Part shown: in pieces, positions 59,785 through 64,000 of the stretch
How the letters are laid out: each line of letters begins with the position of its first letter
Position numbering within the stretch: the first letter of the stretch is position 1
Assembly: GCA_026419785.1 (NCBI GenBank)
Contig: JAODTK010002510.1
Span: forward strand, 62,001 to 126,000
Direction of reading: 5' to 3'
DNA length: 64,000 bases
Source of the DNA: Sclerodactyla briareus
Taxonomy: Eukaryota > Echinodermata > Holothuroidea > Dendrochirotida > Sclerodactylidae
Notes under the pieces: generated by a model
Told to the model about the DNA's origin: nothing
Seen by the model: only the letters and a program-made list of their open reading frames with translations
Database searches by the model: none
Translations under genes and position numbers: made by a program

Positions 59785-59964
59785 ATTTAGGAAATGGGGA
59801 TAAAACGAGGTTGTCTCGGTCTTTTGTTGCATTTAGATCGGAAGAGTCATCGTAGAGGCAAAACCTCGCTTCGGCTCGGGGTTTTAAGCCTTCCCGATGA
59901 CGTCATCATCGGTCTAAATGCCCAACCAAAACGACCTCGGAACCCTCGTATTTATCCCCTAAAT
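59785..59964. mobile_element. 180-bp foldback element (GGGGATAAA...CGAGG)
   Basis: Nearly the whole 180 bp is one imperfect palindrome. The outer arm on the left is ATTTAGG then GGGGATAAAACGAGG. On the right, the reverse complement reads ATTTAGGGGATAAATACGAG. The arms continue through GGTC, TT and CATTTAGAtCG. The inner stem pairs GCAAAACCTCG with CGGGGTTTTAAGC, next to TCATCG / CGATGA. It has no coding role; the open frame across it is a by-product of the fold. Confidence 0.7.
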
Positions 59965-60544
59965 GGAACGTTCGGGCAAACCTTTCAACGGCAAACCCAT
60001 AAAACAGCGCAGTAATGAGGCTCATTTGCTGCAGTGTTCAAATTCGCTGAGGTGCATAACATTAATGTGTCATTTTCAACTAGTTTGTCCCGTCTATATT
60101 CTGATCACCTCCGGAAATATTAGAACGTAGGATGCTATCGTACATGGACCAAATATTAACCCCTCTCAAGGCACCTGCCAGTTCACCTATGAATGATTAT
60201 TTCATTCTTAACTAGAGTTATATACATGTATGTAGTGTAAAAGTGTGTTGTACATGCGTGTAGATGTGCGTTGTGTTGCTCGGCGCGTGAGTTGATTTCA
60301 CTTGATTTGAATTTACAGTACGGGTTCTGAATCGATATTTGCTCCCTCCGTCCCTAGTGCTCGTATGCTCTCGAGCTTGGTTGTGGCCGATCCCAACTTG
60401 CCCCAGGACCGCCGCCATTTCAACGTCCCCATCTGGAGGCGAACAGTGACTCTCAGATCCGGCCACTTTCTCGCACCGAGAATGGGACTGCTGTTCTGTT
60501 CACAGCCGATATAGCAGGGTCCCGTAACTAACTCACGTGCCTGT

Positions 60545-60715
60545 ACGTCTACTGTTTAACAGGGAAACCATGAAGTAAAGACCGAGACCCTCCGCCAATC
60601 GCAACAGCAGGTACAGCCACCTAGGGGAGGAAGGCCGGTGACAGCTGGATATCAACCCCGAAAATTTGCTTCAAGGAATCACTGATACACTCAACACCAT
60701 TCTTCGGGCGGCCGT
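60545..60715 (-). mobile_element. tRNA-like SINE, antisense (copy 2)
   Basis: Co-linear with 10040-10205. Shared words are TTTAACAGGGAAACCATGAAG (ATTAACAGCGGAACCATGAAG there), CAGCCACCTAGG and AATCACTGATACACTC. The B box is more decayed than in copy 1. Orientation is the same in both copies. Confidence 0.5.
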
Positions 60716-60984
60716 ATGTGTATAAGTAAGGCTGTGTAATTGAAACGAATTTCGAATCCATCTGATAAAGTTCTTCCTGCTCCTTGTGAGAGGCGGGGAA
60801 AACATCGTATACATGGTTTGTTATCTTCTTATGGTCGGAATGGTTTGGGACAGGTCAAATCTCTTTTGTGTCTCAATGTTAATCCAAACAAATTGGAGTT
60901 TTCGTTTTACTTTCTCTAGCAGTTAGAAAACGGAAGAAAGTTAGGCATATACACTGTGAACAGCTCCTAGCTGAGAGGGGGTTA

Positions 60985-61185
60985 ATGATTCTGACACCTC
61001 CGCGCAAGCCCACCTGCTGTGAATACCAGAGTCGAACGGGGCCATCGCGCCTGAGCAGCAATTTTCTTCCCGCTCCAGTCTCTGGGGGCTGAGCGCCCAG
61101 TCTTTGGGTATGACCCTTTCGGATCCGAACCCCGATCTACCGGGTGGAAGACCTTCCCCACCTTGTCAACCACTCGGTTGCATCA
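60985..61185 (-). mobile_element. tRNA-like SINE, antisense, GGCGCTCAGC family
   Basis: On the minus strand, ACCGAGTGGTTGACAAGG resembles an A-box half. GGGGTTCGGATCCGAAAGGG is a B-box half, and GGTCATACCC and TGGGCGCTCAGCC follow. The same order of B box, 'ATACC' and GGCGCTCAGC is present on + at 30900-31095. Confidence 0.55.
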
Positions 61186-61339
61186 GCACGGAGCCCACAA
61201 AAGCCCGGTAGGCCCGGTAATTCCACTCGCCCACCCCGTGGTAATAATGTAGTTATGTACATAGAATATTGCCCATGGCCACACAACCTTTATAGTAGGT
61301 TCCTCGTACAGCTTTGGAACTGAGACAGGGCAAGCTCCA

Positions 61340-61440
61340 GGTGGATAGCCACATCTGTGGAGTGTCGATTTACCAAGCCAGCTGGTTCAAGATCGGGGTT
61401 CAAATAGCGGCCGGTTCTTACTGGATTTTTTTTTAACAGG
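61340..61440 (+). mobile_element. SINE-like tRNA-related fragment
   Basis: CGGGGTTCAAATAGCGGCCG (about 61395) resembles the B-box segment of the SINE at 36470-36740 (GGTTCAAATGCCGGCCGG). A T-rich run follows. Only the region around the B box is recognisable. Confidence 0.35.
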
Positions 61441-61857
61441 TATGTTGTTGCTGCGCTCTTACTGGCGTTCGTTTATTTATTGATTAGGACAGACAAGACA
61501 CCCCCGTTTCATGGACTACTACTTTTTTCGATCGTCTTTATTTCGCTGTATGTTATAACCACTACTGCCGCTAGAGGCCTTTCCCCTGTGCGATCTTCCA
61601 CACAACAGTCACGCCCCAGGAGGGGTCCTCCCAGTCAGTTCTATAAAAGAGATTATAACAGAAATTTTGGCTATATAAGTCACATTTTTTATTTCAACCT
61701 TGACTACGTAAAGTTGGAAAGTTAACACACTGCATGTCAAATATCAATATGAAACGAACGGATGAATGATGAAAATAATGTGAACAGTAGGAATCTCAAT
61801 AAACTTGTAACCAGTTTCTGGCCCCGTAAAATGTTAATATTAATTCTCCTCCTCCAG

Positions 61858-62383
61858 CGACCCGTCACGTAGAAGAGGTACACTTGGTGATCATGGAAGA
61901 TGTCCACCGGACTGGCCACTTGATACCATCCTCCGTGACCCGTGACTCACATGATCTAGCTCGTGGCAAGTATGTAGGAACAGGGAGAACAATAGCTGGA
62001 CTTGCGCAGACGGCTGGCATCCCGACCAAACGGGACGTAAAGTGCATGCCTATAGGTCGCAACACCCCAAACTCCCGCCAACGAGAATTCCAAACCAGCC
62101 ACTAATATCAGCCAAATGCTGAGCATCTCGAAATCTTCCCAAATCAATCGACCTCGTGTCCTGGAAACCCTCAGAAGAATAATTATTGTGTCCATGCATT
62201 TATATTTCCAGCCAAACCCAACCTATCTGAAAAACGTCGCATTGGTCACTAGAAGACCATCATGCATGGAAGGAGGCCTGGGAGGCGGTAGGTTGGAGAA
62301 CAAGGATACTGAACGAGGATGACGCTAGACGTCATCCCCAGTACCTTGAACTCCGGAAAAGTTTGAAGCACAACGTCGATAAC
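61858..62383 (+). CDS. possible exons of an unknown gene
   Basis: Pyrimidine-rich TTCTCCTCCTCCAG (AG about 61856-61857) precedes an open stretch, HVEEVHLVIMEDVHRTGH and onward, to about 62103. A second acceptor-like TATATTTCCAG (about 62211) precedes sequence that, after one frame change, reads EDHHAWKEAWEAVGWRTRIL then NEDDARRHPQYLELRKSLKH before a stop near 62382. The charged, stop-ended segment is more protein-like than its surroundings. The family is unknown, and opposite-strand frames are also open over the first part. Confidence 0.25.
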
Positions 62384-63968
62384 TAATAGGAAATATGTAT
62401 TCGCTTGCCTTATCAGACATGTAGCAATGGCAGCAATTGGCGGGGCTGGATGTCCGATTACGATGTCCTACCGTTTCACATGCCGCGTTGCTTGGAACCT
62501 TTGAATGGTGGTAACTTCACTGTGTACCAGAGATTTGTAACCCGCTCCTGGTCTCTGGGAATGTAGCGATCTCCCGGAAGGGGGGGGGGCAATACCATAG
62601 CTAACGTGACTATCGGAGATTATCAGCCTCTCATCTGGAATATTCATGTATCAGATCAGGCTGTGTTGACAAATTGAACGGGAAAGGCGTCTACAACTCA
62701 TTGAATACCATTGTGTCACCGATTGACGTTTTCAAAGGGCGTAACATTTGTGCGAACCGTTCGCCAAAGGAAATGATGCCAGAGGTTTTTCTAGATCACC
62801 GTGGGCAATACACTACTCGCACGCCTCATTAGAGCAGTTACACAGAAGGGCAAACGCTACCACACTGTGGCCGGGAAGTCCGTGGAACGTCGAACGGTTG
62901 AACAGAACAAATCTTCGGTCCGCCATGAATTTATGACAGAGTCCATGCAATATCTCAAGAAGGAGTGTCACACCCGGTGAAAAAACGAAGTATACTGTCA
63001 GCGATTCTGCTTTCAATTTTTTGAAAATAGTAAACAACATTTCGCCAGGTTCGAATTATTATGATTGATGTTTTCTATTAACTGGAAGGGAATTGCGAAT
63101 AGTTTGAAATTAAAACCCTATCACTTGGGTAACCATTTTGTCCATATAATGGCAAATTTGAAAGTATCCCTGTAATGAACAGAGACCCTTAAAGACAGAA
63201 ATCATACTCAAACATTGAAGTAAAATAGTTGAACCTTCGAAATATTTCACCTGTTTTAGTGCTCAATATGTTTGCAATTCGTGCATTGAGGCTTAGGCCA
63301 CTGTACAAAGTCAACAGGCCTATATTAGCTTAGGCCTAGCTGAACGTTCCTTTGTAAGAAACGTGGCCTAATTTGGCCTATTTTCCTCCTCTTCAAAAGA
63401 AAAAGGTTACCTGAAATAGTCTCCTGGAGCCTTCTTCTTATCATAACATTAATTTCTGGTGTTGGTAAGGCTTCCCACGAATAAAAAATAACTCGAAAGG
63501 TAGCTTTTGACTGGTTCACCGATTTCCACGCTGTATGTATATGAAGTATGCCGTAATGATGAGTCATCGGTTGCACAATGGCTCGCCTAGGGATTTCCCC
63601 ATGTGGTGTGAATAAACATAAAAGGCATAGCTCAGTCTGTTTTTACCAAACGAATGCGGTCTGCTAACCCTGGCCCCCCCCCGCAGTAAAAATCAGCCAG
63701 ATAGGTGAAGAGTTTTGGACTTCTTGCTTTTTCATGACCTCCATGATTTCGAGGGATTTGGGGGGTGGAAAAGTGGATTTTTCACGGATTTTTGTTTGTT
63801 CCTCAGAAAATGCTCGAGATATACCCCTGAGATTCCTATTCAGTAGCAGAATAGTAAGAAGTATTTCCAGACGAAATATGAGAATATAGGCAATAGGGGG
63901 TTCTCTGGCTCCTCTAGAAACCGAGGAATTTCTTGACTTTTGCTGACTCGCAAAAAAACAAAAAAATC

Positions 63969-63970
<2 letters not shown>
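62384..63970. other. unassigned sequence
   Basis: TAGGCCT-type words cluster at 63290-63385. A poly(G) run at 62580-62590 and a poly(C) run at 63675-63684 are present. No gene recognised. Confidence 0.4.

Positions 63971-64000
<30 letters not shown>
63971..64000. repeat. (AT)n microsatellite, cut by the window edge
   Basis: Alternating AT to the last base of the window. It probably continues beyond. Confidence 0.9.

Noticed and set aside
1-64000. CRISPR arrays, bacterial operons or prophage
   Set aside because: No regularly spaced repeats with unique spacers and no prokaryotic gene organisation; the window is clearly eukaryotic.

Overview
The window looks like nuclear DNA of an animal, most likely a marine invertebrate, although the sequence alone does not fix the species. 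The evidence is spliced coding sequence with GT/AG borders, many kinds of non-LTR retrotransposon (LINE), tRNA-like SINEs, hAT-type and foldback DNA transposons, and long simple repeats of (AT)n, (ATT)n, (CATA)n and poly(C/G). I see no operons, no bacterial-style gene packing and no CRISPR array. Protein-coding content is low and repeat content is high.

The one host gene I can name is a microsomal cytochrome P450 of the CYP2 clan on the + strand. An N-terminal exon lies near 10990-11345. A C-helix exon with its continuation lies at 18843-19199. A block carrying the I-helix (AGTE), the K-helix (ExxR) and the PERF region lies at about 19385-19957. A roughly 7.5 kb intron separates the first two pieces and contains an antisense LINE. 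I could not find the heme-cysteine exon. Each exon is broken by several small reading-frame shifts although the splice signals are clean, so this is either a pseudogene or sequence with uncorrected indel errors. The LINEs show the same pattern.

Layout. 1-10.9 kb: mostly unrecognised single-copy-looking DNA, a (CATA)n array, one copy of a dispersed minisatellite, an AT array, C-rich hAT-like fragments and one antisense SINE. 10.9-20 kb: the P450 with an antisense LINE in intron 1, a second minisatellite copy and two AT arrays. 20-31 kb: a Rex1-like LINE fragment, a GC-rich repeat able to form G-quadruplexes, and a MITE starting CACTGTAAAA. 31-36 kb: a short hairpin, a SINE, and a long inverted repeat whose arms resemble hammerhead-bearing Penelope ends. 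36.5-47.2 kb: a LINE graveyard with five separate remnants; one Rex1-like LINE is split by a hAT-like element with a perfect 8-bp target duplication. 47.4-48.5 kb: a coding-like block I cannot name. 49-55 kb: hAT-like ends and a long palindromic element flanked by TTAA. 56.4-58.6 kb: three head-to-tail copies of the same GC-rich element seen inverted at 26 kb. 58.6-64 kb: another foldback element, three SINE-like stretches, possible exons near 61.9-62.4 kb and an AT array at the right edge.

The best candidates for something little described are the GC-rich quadruplex element and its tandem array, the 180-bp foldback at 59.8 kb, the inverted hammerhead-like ends at 32 kb and the 14-bp dispersed minisatellite.
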